Source: an uncultured Bacteroidota bacterium (GTDB lineage Bacteria; Bacteroidota; Rhodothermia; Rhodothermales; UBA10348). Taken from it: 56,126 nucleotides of DNA. Of the stretch, positions 25,640-34,277 are shown piece by piece. Positions within the stretch are counted from its first letter, which is position 1. The number at the start of each line of letters is the position of its first letter. A program made the translations under genes and the position numbers. The DNA is taken from NCBI GenBank assembly GCA_937876355.1, contig CALFHN010000082.1, positions 1 to 56,126 on the forward strand. The letters run 5' to 3'. The notes below the pieces were generated by a model, which worked only from the letters and a program-made list of their open reading frames with translations, did no database searches and was not told the origin of the DNA.

Positions 25640-28600
25640 CTAAAAATCGAGTCCTACACTGATATAGGTGTTTCTGTCCCCAAACTCTTTTCCGTCAAAA
25701 GGCCATGCGAAATCAAGCCTAACCGGATACCCCAAAAACAAAGTGCGAATACCAAAACCAGTCCCGATCAAGAGGTCATCGTAGCGTCGAGGACGCATTT
25801 CAGTCTCGCCCGGCGAGTTGGTTTTGAATTTTCCATCGGACGAGCGTCCGCCCCATACATTTCCAATATCAGCAAAAACCTGCCCTTGGATGTTGTATAG
25901 CGGTATTACCGGAATGGGACCGGGAAGAAGCGCTGCAACCAATGGAAACCGAAATTCGGCGTTGATAACTGAAAAATGCGATCCGTTGGCAGCATTAATA
26001 TCAAATCCACGAAGCGGCATGATTGGCGTGGCAAAAACAAAATCTGCCACATCGTCAAGCGGGAATCCGTTTACATCATCAAAATTGCGATTCAACCAGT
26101 TTTGCACACCAGACGTGTAAAACACCTGTTGATAGGGTCCAAATGACGACCCCGCGGACAACCTCATAGCCCATGTATACCGTGCTTTCCCGAAAGACGA
26201 ATAAAGTCGGCTATCAAAAAGAACGGTTCCAAATCGGATGGAAGAGTCGGTAAAACTGGTCGGCGCGCCGGACAAAGATATGGCGAGGCGTGTTCCACTA
26301 ACGGGGTAGGTAAAACCCGGCGTGGTGGTGTCTTTGGTATAGGTGATAGAGGGCACTAAAAGGGTGCGTGAGCTCGAGGGCCTCGTTACATCGGTCACGT
26401 CTGCCTGATTTACGCCAATTATGCCGACACGGGCATCAATTCGATGAAATTTGTCCAATGGGAAACTGGCTTCGACGTGAGCGCCGTATTGTCGATACCG
26501 GTAATACGTGGGGTCATCCACCGTAAAGTCGGCCAGTAGTCTGGAGATGTGGAACGTAGTCAAGGACCAATCAATTCGCCGCGGAAGATAATGGTAAGAA
26601 AGGGTGTAGTCTGAATTACGCAGGTCCAGTAAAAGATTGGTGGCTACAATGATTTTGTGGTCTCCCAGCATGTCACTGAATTCCATCTGGGTAATGCCTT
26701 GGACTCCATACAAGGCGTCATATCCGGCTGCGCCGTAAACAATATCAGGCGAAAATCGAAGTTTATATTTTTGAGGAACGTAGTTGCCGGCGTTGTCGAC
26801 TATTGGCAACAATTGCAGAGCGGATGCAGGTAGAAGCTCGTTGAGATCTGCTGGTTCTTCCCGTTTGGTTAGCGATTCAAAGTCGACCTGAACGCCTCTG
26901 GCGAAGGAATCGACTGGCAGTGTGATCGAATTCCTGTTCCTTGAAAGAGCAAGAGAAATAGAATCAGCTTCAATGGCCGGTATGATTAAGTCCTTGAGCG
27001 CCACATGGACCGGTTGATCGGGGAGCAGGCGTTGGCGCCCGCGCGAATATGGAATTCCGTCGTAAGCATCTCGAAGGAAGGGATTGCCCTCCAAACGCGC
27101 ACGGCCCGCTATAGCCAGCGCGGGCGCCACCCTAAAGTCGGTCTGATCCACGCGTTGGGCCCAGACATTTGGCATCAACGGATCTCTGGGCTGGGTCCGT
27201 TCAAATGGTTTTTGAATGGTGTAAATGGTTGGGGTTCCTTTATGGAGTGAAACCACCGCAGCGATTTCACTCTTTGAGGACATCGCAATTTGGAGTACAC
27301 CGACATCCAAATCCGTTAGCGCCCTAATTTGTCCATTTATTAGGTGTTTTTCGTACAAATTCGGAATGCCGTTCCTATCGCTTATGAAAACGACACGATC
27401 TGGATCCGGTCCAAACCTGGCGCTCCGATTGGACCACATTTCATCCATCGTTAGACGCCGTACAAACCTGGATTCCTCTGTCAACAAGTATAGATTGGTT
27501 TGTTCATCAAGATGTTCAAAAATCTTAAAGGAATCCTCTTTGAAGCTTCTGATTTCAGTGTTGGAGCCCCGATCTGAATGAAAGACAATGACGTTACCAT
27601 CCGGGCTCCATGCAGGCTCGAAGTCCGAAAAAACATCATCCGTTAGATTCAGAATTTCCTCAGATTCTAAAATTATGCTATAAATATCGCTTTGGATGCC
27701 GTTTGTGGCGCTTACAGCTATCTTCGCCCCGTCCGGACTCCATGCCAACGAAAGAATTTGTTCTAGGGTTGGAGTCTCGATTCGGCGGGTCACTCCGGTT
27801 AGGACATTGATAAGGGCAATAGCCTCCCTGTTGCCACTCCGGACAGCAACGGCAATCTGCCGACCATCTGGACTCCAAGCTAGGCCCGGTGTAAGCACAG
27901 GCAGCGCTTCAAAATCTCGGGAAAGCTGTCCCTGAACCAATCGTTTTTCTACCTCACCATCTGCCGTGTTCGCAATGTAGATGTCAAACAGACCGCTGGT
28001 AGTGGTCACGTAAGCCAGCTTGTCTCCCAACGGAGAAAGGGCGGGGCTGGTGTTGTAGAAGCCATGTTTTCGCGTGATCACGGGCTCAGCTATCTCCTCA
28101 AGCGATTCCCTCGCGGTAACTTCTGGGAAGTAAACTTCCCGCAAGGCGCGTTGCCACCGTTCGCTTAACTCGCCTAGATCGAGTCCGATGGAGCGGTCAA
28201 TGGCTTGCTCAACCGAACGTGAGTCCCGAAGCCGGTGCAAAATTTCCGCAATCTTTTCATCTCCGTACTGCTCGGCGATATAGTCCCAGACACTCTGGCC
28301 ACCCCGATACGTGTAGTATCCATATAATTCTTCGATGGGGGCCAATTCATCTTCCAAGATCGCCTCTCGGATGTACAAGTCGGAATTGGTATCCCACCCA
28401 AGTGCTTGATACTCGGCCAATCCTTCACCAAACCAAAGAGGAATCCGCATCTTGGTCCCTGTTTGAATTAAAGACTGGATGGATCCCCCATAATAGACGG
28501 CGTTAATTACCGCATGAACCAATTCATGGTGAACCACCCGGCGAAAGTCAGCATAATTTCCCCCAAACGGAATCGCGATCCGGTTCTTGAACATTTCAGT

Positions 28601-28945
28601 GACGCCACCAATCCCATCGGTGTACATGGGGAGATTCACGGCATTGGTCACTGAAAAATCGCCGTGGTTTGGATACACGATGATGGGAATACGCTCTTCA
28701 GGACTGAAGTCAAAGAGTTTTTGGAGGGACGAAAAGGCTTCTTCAGCGGCTCGGGTAGCAAAGTCAGCTATGTATTCTCCATTTTCATAGTAATACACCA
28801 AAAAGTGTTCACTTTGGATATAAAACCACTCCCGGTCTTCGTAATGGACCTTGTTCTTGCCGTACCGGAAATACTGAGCATTCGCCGCCCCAACCCATGA
28901 TAGGCCGGACACAAAAAGGAAAACTATGAAAACCAGTTTACGCAC
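25640..28945 (-). CDS. Fusion: peptidase MA-like metallopeptidase + TolB/PD40 propeller + Omp85-like barrel
   Basis: 1101 residues with a signal peptide (about 1-23). Region one (about 30-280) is a gluzincin-type peptidase MA domain with HHELVHAVI (zinc ligands H140 and H144, catalytic E141) and WFGEGLAEYQ (third ligand Glu about 174-178). Region two (about 290-620) holds PD40/TolB propeller repeats such as GLAWSPDGRQIAVAV and PAWSPDGNVIVFHSD. Region three (about 740-1101) is rich in amphipathic strands and has PLRGFDINA, resembling the conserved RGF/RGY motif of Omp85-type barrels, and ends ISVGLDF with the C-terminal phenylalanine of outer membrane proteins. It is predicted to be an outer membrane protein carrying a protease. 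Substrate unknown. Confidence 0.82.
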   Translation of the reverse strand: MRKLVFIVFLFVSGLSWVGAANAQYFRYGKNKVHYEDREWFYIQSEHFLVYYYENGEYIADFATRAAEEAFSSLQKLFDFSPEERIPIIVYPNHGDFSVTNAVNLPMYTDGIGGVTEMFKNRIAIPFGGNYADFRRVVHHELVHAVINAVYYGGSIQSLIQTGTKMRIPLWFGEGLAEYQALGWDTNSDLYIREAILEDELAPIEELYGYYTYRGGQSVWDYIAEQYGDEKIAEILHRLRDSRSVEQAIDRSIGLDLGELSERWQRALREVYFPEVTARESLEEIAEPVITRKHGFYNTSPALSPLGDKLAYVTTTSGLFDIYIANTADGEVEKRLVQGQLSRDFEALPVLTPGLAWSPDGRQIAVAVRSGNREAIALINVLTGVTRRIETPTLEQILSLAWSPDGAKIAVSATNGIQSDIYSIILESEEILNLTDDVFSDFEPAWSPDGNVIVFHSDRGSNTEIRSFKEDSFKIFEHLDEQTNLYLLTEESRFVRRLTMDEMWSNRSARFGPDPDRVVFISDRNGIPNLYEKHLINGQIRALTDLDVGVLQIAMSSKSEIAAVVSLHKGTPTIYTIQKPFERTQPRDPLMPNVWAQRVDQTDFRVAPALAIAGRARLEGNPFLRDAYDGIPYSRGRQRLLPDQPVHVALKDLIIPAIEADSISLALSRNRNSITLPVDSFARGVQVDFESLTKREEPADLNELLPASALQLLPIVDNAGNYVPQKYKLRFSPDIVYGAAGYDALYGVQGITQMEFSDMLGDHKIIVATNLLLDLRNSDYTLSYHYLPRRIDWSLTTFHISRLLADFTVDDPTYYRYRQYGAHVEASFPLDKFHRIDARVGIIGVNQADVTDVTRPSSSRTLLVPSITYTKDTTTPGFTYPVSGTRLAISLSGAPTSFTDSSIRFGTVLFDSRLYSSFGKARYTWAMRLSAGSSFGPYQQVFYTSGVQNWLNRNFDDVNGFPLDDVADFVFATPIMPLRGFDINAANGSHFSVINAEFRFPLVAALLPGPIPVIPLYNIQGQVFADIGNVWGGRSSDGKFKTNSPGETEMRPRRYDDLLIGTGFGIRTLFLGYPVRLDFAWPFDGKEFGDRNTYISVGLDF

Positions 28946-29055
28946 AGTTCAGGGGTCAAATGATCGATTTTGACTCAAATCATGAAGGTCTACAGCACTT
29001 CACATAATACTGCTCCCACAACATCGGAAACGGGCAAAAAGGCGGGGTTGGTTGC

Positions 29056-30354
29056 CTAAGCGTATTTCAGCCAACGAATCAGTTCTTTCAACGAAGGTTT
29101 TTTGCCGTAGGAGAGGATTCCGATGCGGTAAATGCGCGAACTGACCCAAACGGCGCCGATAAACGTTCCGATCAAGAGAGAAAACGAAAGGGCTATTTGC
29201 CAGAACGGGACATCAATCATGGCAATCCGAACCACCATCGGGATGGGAGCGGTAAAGGGAAACAACGACAAGGCTACCGACAAGGTAGAATTAGGTGCTT
29301 CTAGGACCGCCTGCAAAAACATGATTGACACGATAATGGGCATCATGACAGGAATCATTAAGCTCTGAGCGTCCTGCTGTTGCTCAACAGAAGAGCCGAT
29401 TCCCGCAAACAAGGTGGCATACAATAAATAGCCTCCTAAAAAGAACAAAACGAACCAAATAAATACTTCCGGACCTAAATCTGGTATTGTAAAACCAATG
29501 GCATCCAGAATTTCAGCCTGCGAGGCCGAATCGGGCAGATTAGATCCTGAGGGCGGACCGATCATCCCGATGATTGTACCTGAAAAAGTAGTTCCAGCTG
29601 CTATCAATACCGCCCAAAACGACATTTGAACAAGTCCCATTGCGCCAATTCCCAGCACCTTTCCCATCAAAAGTTGAAATGGTTTCACGGAGGATATGAT
29701 GATTTCTACAACGCGGCTGGTCTTTTCTTCAATCACGCCTTGCATAACCACGGAGCCATACACGAGCATGGTGATGTAAATCAGGAAGCCCATAATGCCC
29801 CCAACAATGGCATAAGCGGCGGTGCTTCCCTGTTCTTCACCTTCATCCGAAAGCTGAATCGAGTCGAGGGAAACGCTTGCGTTAATGATGTCAAATACAT
29901 CGCGCGATACGGCTTGGTCTTCAAGCCTTGTCAGCCGAACAGCGTCTCGAATGATAGAGCGAAGATCACCTGAAAAATTACTTATACCACCACCTTCAGT
30001 TGAATAGTAGCGGGCGGATTCCGTGCCTTCAATCAATCCGTTTGGGAGAACTAAATATCCGGAAACGTCACCATTCAATACGAGTGTTTTTAAGTCGTCA
30101 TCGTTGGCATCCGTGGGCTTGAATGTGATTTTACCAGATGGATCGACCACTGCAGCCCCTAATCGGCTCGTTTCGTCACGAAGTGAAATGATTTTTTCGG
30201 TTGTTTCTAGAGAGGAAGCCGTCACCAAGCCCATAACCGTAAAAAATCCCACCATAACGATGGGACCGAGGAGCGTTGTAAATACGAACCAACGGGTTTT
30301 TACCCGTTTGGTAAACTCGTTTTTAGCGACGACAAATATTTTATTTCTAGACAT
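29056..30354 (-). CDS. ABC-2 type transporter permease (NatB-like)
   Basis: 432 residues. One N-terminal helix (about 20-45) is followed by a roughly 140-residue extracytoplasmic domain and five to six helices (about 175-410). The motif GVIEEKTSRVVEIIISSVKPFQLLMGKVLGIG is the coupling region typical of the NatB/YhaP ABC-2 permeases. Such permeases export sodium, antibiotics or other molecules with a NatA-type ATPase, which lies 11 bases upstream. It is the last gene of a four-gene operon. Substrate unknown. Confidence 0.9.
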   Translation of the reverse strand: MSRNKIFVVAKNEFTKRVKTRWFVFTTLLGPIVMVGFFTVMGLVTASSLETTEKIISLRDETSRLGAAVVDPSGKITFKPTDANDDDLKTLVLNGDVSGYLVLPNGLIEGTESARYYSTEGGGISNFSGDLRSIIRDAVRLTRLEDQAVSRDVFDIINASVSLDSIQLSDEGEEQGSTAAYAIVGGIMGFLIYITMLVYGSVVMQGVIEEKTSRVVEIIISSVKPFQLLMGKVLGIGAMGLVQMSFWAVLIAAGTTFSGTIIGMIGPPSGSNLPDSASQAEILDAIGFTIPDLGPEVFIWFVLFFLGGYLLYATLFAGIGSSVEQQQDAQSLMIPVMMPIIVSIMFLQAVLEAPNSTLSVALSLFPFTAPIPMVVRIAMIDVPFWQIALSFSLLIGTFIGAVWVSSRIYRIGILSYGKKPSLKELIRWLKYA

Positions 30355-30365
30355 GATAGTTCGCT

Positions 30366-31301
30366 TTAAACAGTTTTAGACGCCTGTTGGCCTTGTTGTT
30401 TGGAGACAGCCGTTACAAATATTTCGCGCATTGGTGGCTCGACTAATTCAAAGCGAGTAATGTTAGTTACGTGTGAGAGGGCAACTTCAAGAATGTGTTT
30501 CGGAGTCGTAAGCCCTAACAGGTTCAGTTCTGCATGTCGGGTGCTTCGGCTTCCGAGCCGGACGGCACCAGTGGATTCCAATTCGTCTAAAAAGGCATCT
30601 GATCCGTCAAAATCCATCATGACCGTATTCTTACCAAACTGTCGCTTTATGTCTGAAAGGGCTCCCTTGACAATAATTTCGCCCTTTGAAATCAGGCAAA
30701 TATCATCACACAGTTCCTCGACTTGCTCCATCCGGTGAGACGCAAATACAATGGTCCGCCCCTCGTCTTTCAATTCCATAATCACAGTTTGAAGGAGTTC
30801 GGCATTGATAGGATCGAGGCCTCCGAATGGTTCATCCAGAATCAGGAGAGAAGGGTTGTGGAGAATGGTGGCTATGAACTGAATCTTCTGCTGCATCCCC
30901 TTGGAGAGCTCATTGGTCTTTTTATTGACCCACTCCAGTGCCCCGAAGCGGTCTAGCCAATACCGAATTCGCTCCCGCGCTTCCGCTTTACCCATGCCTT
31001 TCAGTTCTGCGAAATACATAAGTTGTTCGCCGACCTTCATCTTTTTGTACAATCCGCGCTCTTCGGGTAGGTATCCCATTCGTTCTTGGGACTTCTCACT
31101 TACCATCTCGCCACCGTACGTCACGACGCCGTCGTCGGGTATGGTGATAAACGCGATCATTCGAATCGAAGTAGTCTTCCCGGCTCCGTTGGGCCCCAAT
31201 AACCCTAAAATTCTACCAGGTTGGGCCTCAAATGTAATATTATTGACCGCTACGAACTTTCCATAGCGCTTGGTTACGCCTTGGATTTTTAAAATAGACA
31301 T
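30366..31301 (-). CDS. ABC transporter ATP-binding protein (NatA-like, with C-terminal DUF4162-type region)
   Basis: 311 residues. Walker A GPNGAGKTTSIR, Q-loop region MGYLPEERGLYKKM, signature LSKGMQQKIQF, Walker B LLILDEPFGGLDP and H-loop FASHRMEQVEEL are all intact. The final 80 residues form the accessory domain seen in NatA/YhaQ-type ATPases. It pairs with the downstream permease to form an exporter at the inner membrane. It starts 3 bases after the lipoprotein gene's stop, so the lipoprotein is probably part of the same system. Confidence 0.93.
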   Translation of the reverse strand: MSILKIQGVTKRYGKFVAVNNITFEAQPGRILGLLGPNGAGKTTSIRMIAFITIPDDGVVTYGGEMVSEKSQERMGYLPEERGLYKKMKVGEQLMYFAELKGMGKAEARERIRYWLDRFGALEWVNKKTNELSKGMQQKIQFIATILHNPSLLILDEPFGGLDPINAELLQTVIMELKDEGRTIVFASHRMEQVEELCDDICLISKGEIIVKGALSDIKRQFGKNTVMMDFDGSDAFLDELESTGAVRLGSRSTRHAELNLLGLTTPKHILEVALSHVTNITRFELVEPPMREIFVTAVSKQQGQQASKTV

Positions 31302-31304
31302 GGG

Positions 31305-31919
31305 CTATTCAGGCTGAAATTTGGAATAAAATGAAATATCATCCACCAATAGCTGGTAGGGGCCAAACAGATTGGAATAGATGGCGATGTGAGTGAGATC
31401 TTCGCCTGACCATGTTTTTGGTCGTCCAAAACCTTCTTGCATAAAGCGGTCGAATGGAATCTGAAAGACGTTCCATTCTTCGGTAACCTCTACGTACGAA
31501 TTGTAGTAGTCAAAATCATCAATGGCGGCTGTCCCGATTTGGATGATGTAAGACCCAGGCGTGCCGCTCATCGCAAGTTGTAAACCATCGTATGCGGTAA
31601 CATCAGTTACCGTGCCATGGGATGAATTTGAGACGTCGCCCAGCGCAATCCGAGCCCCGGATACTTGGGCCCCCGTAGACCCAAATGGTCTCATTCCGCC
31701 AACGGTTAATTGGTAAATCGATTGATTAATCCCGCCCGGTTCTACGAATATAGTTGCGTTAGTTTCGCCCCCGCCGGAAACGGAAGCCCACTCAAATCCA
31801 AGCTCGTTTCGGCGGTTGCCATCGTCGAAATCATCCACTTTTCCGTTGAGCATTGGGATGCTGGAAGTGTTTGAGCCACAACCCATTAACACACAAAGAG
31901 CCACTATGATGATGCGCAT
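31305..31919 (-). CDS. Lipoprotein with CIA30-like (galactose-binding-fold) domain
   Basis: 204 residues. A very short signal ends in lipobox VLMGC. The mature domain has the pattern of the CIA30/carbohydrate-binding jelly-roll family: VDDFDDGN near the N-terminus, FEWASVSGGG, then VTAYDGLQLAMSG, EWNVFQIPFDRF and DLTHIAIYSN with a final LLVDDISFY strand. It is second in the four-gene operon with the ABC exporter. The domain may bind a sugar or organise the transporter; this is inference, and the family assignment is by pattern. Confidence 0.65.
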   Translation of the reverse strand: MRIIIVALCVLMGCGSNTSSIPMLNGKVDDFDDGNRRNELGFEWASVSGGGETNATIFVEPGGINQSIYQLTVGGMRPFGSTGAQVSGARIALGDVSNSSHGTVTDVTAYDGLQLAMSGTPGSYIIQIGTAAIDDFDYYNSYVEVTEEWNVFQIPFDRFMQEGFGRPKTWSGEDLTHIAIYSNLFGPYQLLVDDISFYSKFQPE

Positions 31920-31927
31920 AATCTAAC

Positions 31928-32200
31928 CTACAAAAGGCTTCTAGTAGATAAGGGTATCGGAATTAAGTACTCCGGCCGAAACATGTCTTCATGTACGCCG
32001 AACTCGCCAGTTCCTCGAAAATCTACAGCCACAAAACCGTCAGCCATGTTTTTCACTTCCCCGATGCCATAATATGCTGGGTGAGGACCATAATATACCA
32101 ATTCCCCTTCATCAAAAGCCTGAGTTAACCGAGCTCTTCGATGAAAAGCAGGTACTCGTTGCAAGAGTTCAAGTCGGTATGTAATGTCAACGTTTTTCAA
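31928..32200 (-). CDS. Small conserved-looking protein, SH3-like C-terminal half
   Basis: 90 residues, no recognised family. The N-terminal half is helical and basic; the second half (GELVYYGPHPAYYGIGEVKNMADGF split by turns, then VAVDFRGTGEFGVHEDMF) looks like a small SH3/KOW-type barrel. It has no signal peptide. It is the first gene of a tightly spaced operon (8 bases to the lipoprotein gene), followed by the ABC-2 exporter. A regulatory or adaptor role is possible but unsupported. Confidence 0.6.
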   Translation of the reverse strand: MKNVDITYRLELLQRVPAFHRRARLTQAFDEGELVYYGPHPAYYGIGEVKNMADGFVAVDFRGTGEFGVHEDMFRPEYLIPIPLSTRSLL

Positions 32201-32339
32201 ACCAGAAAGTTGTTGCCTCGCGGGCGTTAATCACGTGTAAAGATATGGATTGATCGTTGAACCGGCTTGGTTCCGGATCTGACATTGTATAAATTAGAAG
32301 ATTCGAAGGCTCCTATCCCCCCCTTGACCCAATTGGCCC

Positions 32340-32639
32340 ATGACCCCCGATAAAAAAATGACCGACCGCCAAGTCGGCCGCAATGCTGATCTTTTCGCCC
32401 AGAAAATTGGCGGGTATCCTACGGCTGAAGAGCGTTACGCTTACATTCGTATCCTGATTTCTATTATCGAGCAAGCTCATCCAGAATGGAATCAGGCTCC
32501 AAATAAAGATGAACAAATTGCTCATCTCGTGTTTCACATGAGTCACGGGGCAGTTGAACGCGAGGAAACAGCTGAAATCGTCCGATTAAGAGACGAAGAG
32601 CGCGGTTTTACTAACCATTTACCTCGTGCAGAAGCGTAG
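32340..32639 (+). CDS. Small helical protein resembling DUF4290
   Basis: 99 residues. VGRNADLFAQKIGGYPTAEER, a middle YIRILISIIEQAHPEW and a later IAHLVFHMSHG resemble the Bacteroidota DUF4290 family (YGRNI...REER...IIxxM...HP...W.HL..MS), but conservation is partial. Function unknown. Start is the first ATG; another lies six codons later. It is divergent from the small SH3-like gene and convergent with ruvC, with stops 17 bases apart. Confidence 0.6.
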   Translation: MTPDKKMTDRQVGRNADLFAQKIGGYPTAEERYAYIRILISIIEQAHPEWNQAPNKDEQIAHLVFHMSHGAVEREETAEIVRLRDEERGFTNHLPRAEA

Positions 32640-32656
32640 GGCGAAGGTGTCGGTTT

Positions 32657-33199
32657 TTACTTGATCCGATCCGGATTTTCTTTAATGAACGCTGCCCAGT
32701 TTTTGGAATGGGCCTTTTGTGTACTACCTCCTCGATGCACATGGCATAACGCCACGGCCAATGCGTCTGAGGCGTCCATGGTCACAGAACTGCCTCCTTC
32801 CATTGATAAGATCGTTTCGACCATATACCGAACTTGCTCTTTCGATGCATTACCATTGCCGGTCACGGCTTTTTTAACTTCCTTTGGCGTGTATTCGGTA
32901 ACCGGGATCTGATGATTGAGAGCCGCCAACATTGCAGTGGCCTGAGCCCTGCCTAATTTTAACATCGATTGCGGATTATTTCCAAAAATTGGCATCTCAA
33001 TGGCGCATAGATCTGGATGGTGAATCCCAATGAGTTCGCACACAGAGTCGTAAATCTGTTTTAAGCGAAGCTGATGATCCTCTCCCACTTTTGAAGCCCG
33101 TATCACGCCGGAATCCATGAGCACGGTCTCGCCAAGTTCGACGTTTATCACGCCGAATCCGGTGATATTTGATCCAGGGTCAATGCCCAGAATTATCAT
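32657..33199 (-). CDS. ruvC: Crossover junction endodeoxyribonuclease RuvC
   Basis: 180 residues. RuvC nuclease landmarks are the first acidic residue in ILGIDPGSNITGFGV, the second in CAIEMPIFGNNPQSMLKLGRAQ, and the last pair in MDASDALAVALCHVH. RuvC is a homodimer that resolves Holliday junctions held by RuvAB. It is 2 bases downstream of yebC, the common yebC-ruvC arrangement; ruvB is 16 kb away on the same strand and ruvA is not in the window. Confidence 0.95.
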   Translation of the reverse strand: MIILGIDPGSNITGFGVINVELGETVLMDSGVIRASKVGEDHQLRLKQIYDSVCELIGIHHPDLCAIEMPIFGNNPQSMLKLGRAQATAMLAALNHQIPVTEYTPKEVKKAVTGNGNASKEQVRYMVETILSMEGGSSVTMDASDALAVALCHVHRGGSTQKAHSKNWAAFIKENPDRIK

Positions 33200-33201
33200 G
33201 G

Positions 33202-33948
33202 TTAAGCCATCGCTTCGATCATGGCATCGTCGATTTCCAATGTCGAATATACGGCTTGAACGTCCTGATGGTCTTCCAACAATTCGATCAGTTTCATGAC
33301 CGCCTTTGCCTCATCTAGCTCTAAGCGAGTTGTGGTAGTTGGAATTCGTTGTAATTCGGACTCTTTTATCGATATTCCTGCGCCTTCGAGGGCCGAAGTC
33401 ACTGTGCCAAACGACTCAACTGGACACGTGACAGAGTAGTCGTCCCCATCCTGAGTAAGATCTTCTGCTCCTGCATCGGCGACCAATTCAAATACGGTCA
33501 TTTCGTCATTGCCGGCCGAAGCAATTGTAAAAATTCCTTTGCGCACAAATTGAAACGCAACGGAACCATTCAATCCTAGACCGGCTCCGTATTTTCCAAA
33601 AAGATGCCGGACATCGGCAACTGTCCGATTTGTATTGTCGGTAAGTCCTTCTACATAAATAGCGATTCCATGGGGTCCGTATCCTTCATAGGTGGATTCC
33701 ACGTAATCGGCCCCTTCGATTTCGCCGGTGCCTCTCTTAATAGCACGTGTTATGTTATCCTTGGGCATATTCTCGGACTTCGCTTTGTCCACAGCCGTCG
33801 CCAAGCGAGGGTTCATGCCGACGTCTCCACCGCCTTCTCGCGCTGCCGTCATGATGTCCCGCGTGACACGAGCCCAGACTTTGGACCGACGTCCGTCTGT
33901 GACAGCCTTTGCGCGCTTAATAGTTGACCATTTACTGTGGCCTGACAT
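33202..33948 (-). CDS. yebC: YebC/PmpR-family protein
   Basis: 248 residues from the ATG at 33948, giving the invariant MSGHSKW start; a longer frame upstream is not part of the family. Further motifs are GGGDVGMNPRLATAVDKAK, NITRAIKRGTGE and GPHGIAIYVEGLTDN. YebC-type proteins act as transcription regulators in some bacteria and as ribosome-associated factors that help translate difficult proline stretches in others. Length and sequence are typical. It is first of a yebC-ruvC pair. Confidence 0.95.
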   Translation of the reverse strand: MSGHSKWSTIKRAKAVTDGRRSKVWARVTRDIMTAAREGGGDVGMNPRLATAVDKAKSENMPKDNITRAIKRGTGEIEGADYVESTYEGYGPHGIAIYVEGLTDNTNRTVADVRHLFGKYGAGLGLNGSVAFQFVRKGIFTIASAGNDEMTVFELVADAGAEDLTQDGDDYSVTCPVESFGTVTSALEGAGISIKESELQRIPTTTTRLELDEAKAVMKLIELLEDHQDVQAVYSTLEIDDAMIEAMA

Positions 33949-34256
33949 AAAATCGAATTGCCTAGTGAATAAAAATAAGTTCGGATAAAAATAATCTTGG
34001 ATCGAGCCCATTCTACAGAGAAATGCGCTGGTTCAAATATACAACCAGAAATAGAAGGTGATGGGCGATAGATTTGGAGAAATGTCGATTTTTACGCACG
34101 AATCCGTGTTTGAAAGTGGAACCTGACATTTTGTCGGGTATTTCATGATTGACACCTGAACAACAGCTCAAAAGAAGGGTTTTACACGTTTCCAAACCTT
34201 ATTTTCAGACAAAACGGCACTGATGCCTCACTGAATCTGTTCGCAGACCCAAATTT

Positions 34257-34262
34257 TATAAT
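34257..34262 (+). promoter_or_regulatory. TATAAT element upstream of miaB
   Basis: A consensus -10-like TATAAT lies 15 bases before the miaB ATG. No good -35 or TTG(-33) element is seen at the right spacing. The 266-base space between yebC and miaB (34012-34277) holds otherwise only a CCTGACA/TGTCGGG stem at 34121-34137. Confidence 0.3.
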
Positions 34263-34277
34263 ACCTAAGTAGAGTAG

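Noticed and set aside
34012-34277. Possible tRNA because of a GGTTCAAAT stretch near 34030
   Set aside because: No acceptor stem, anticodon arm or CCA-compatible end can be folded around it.
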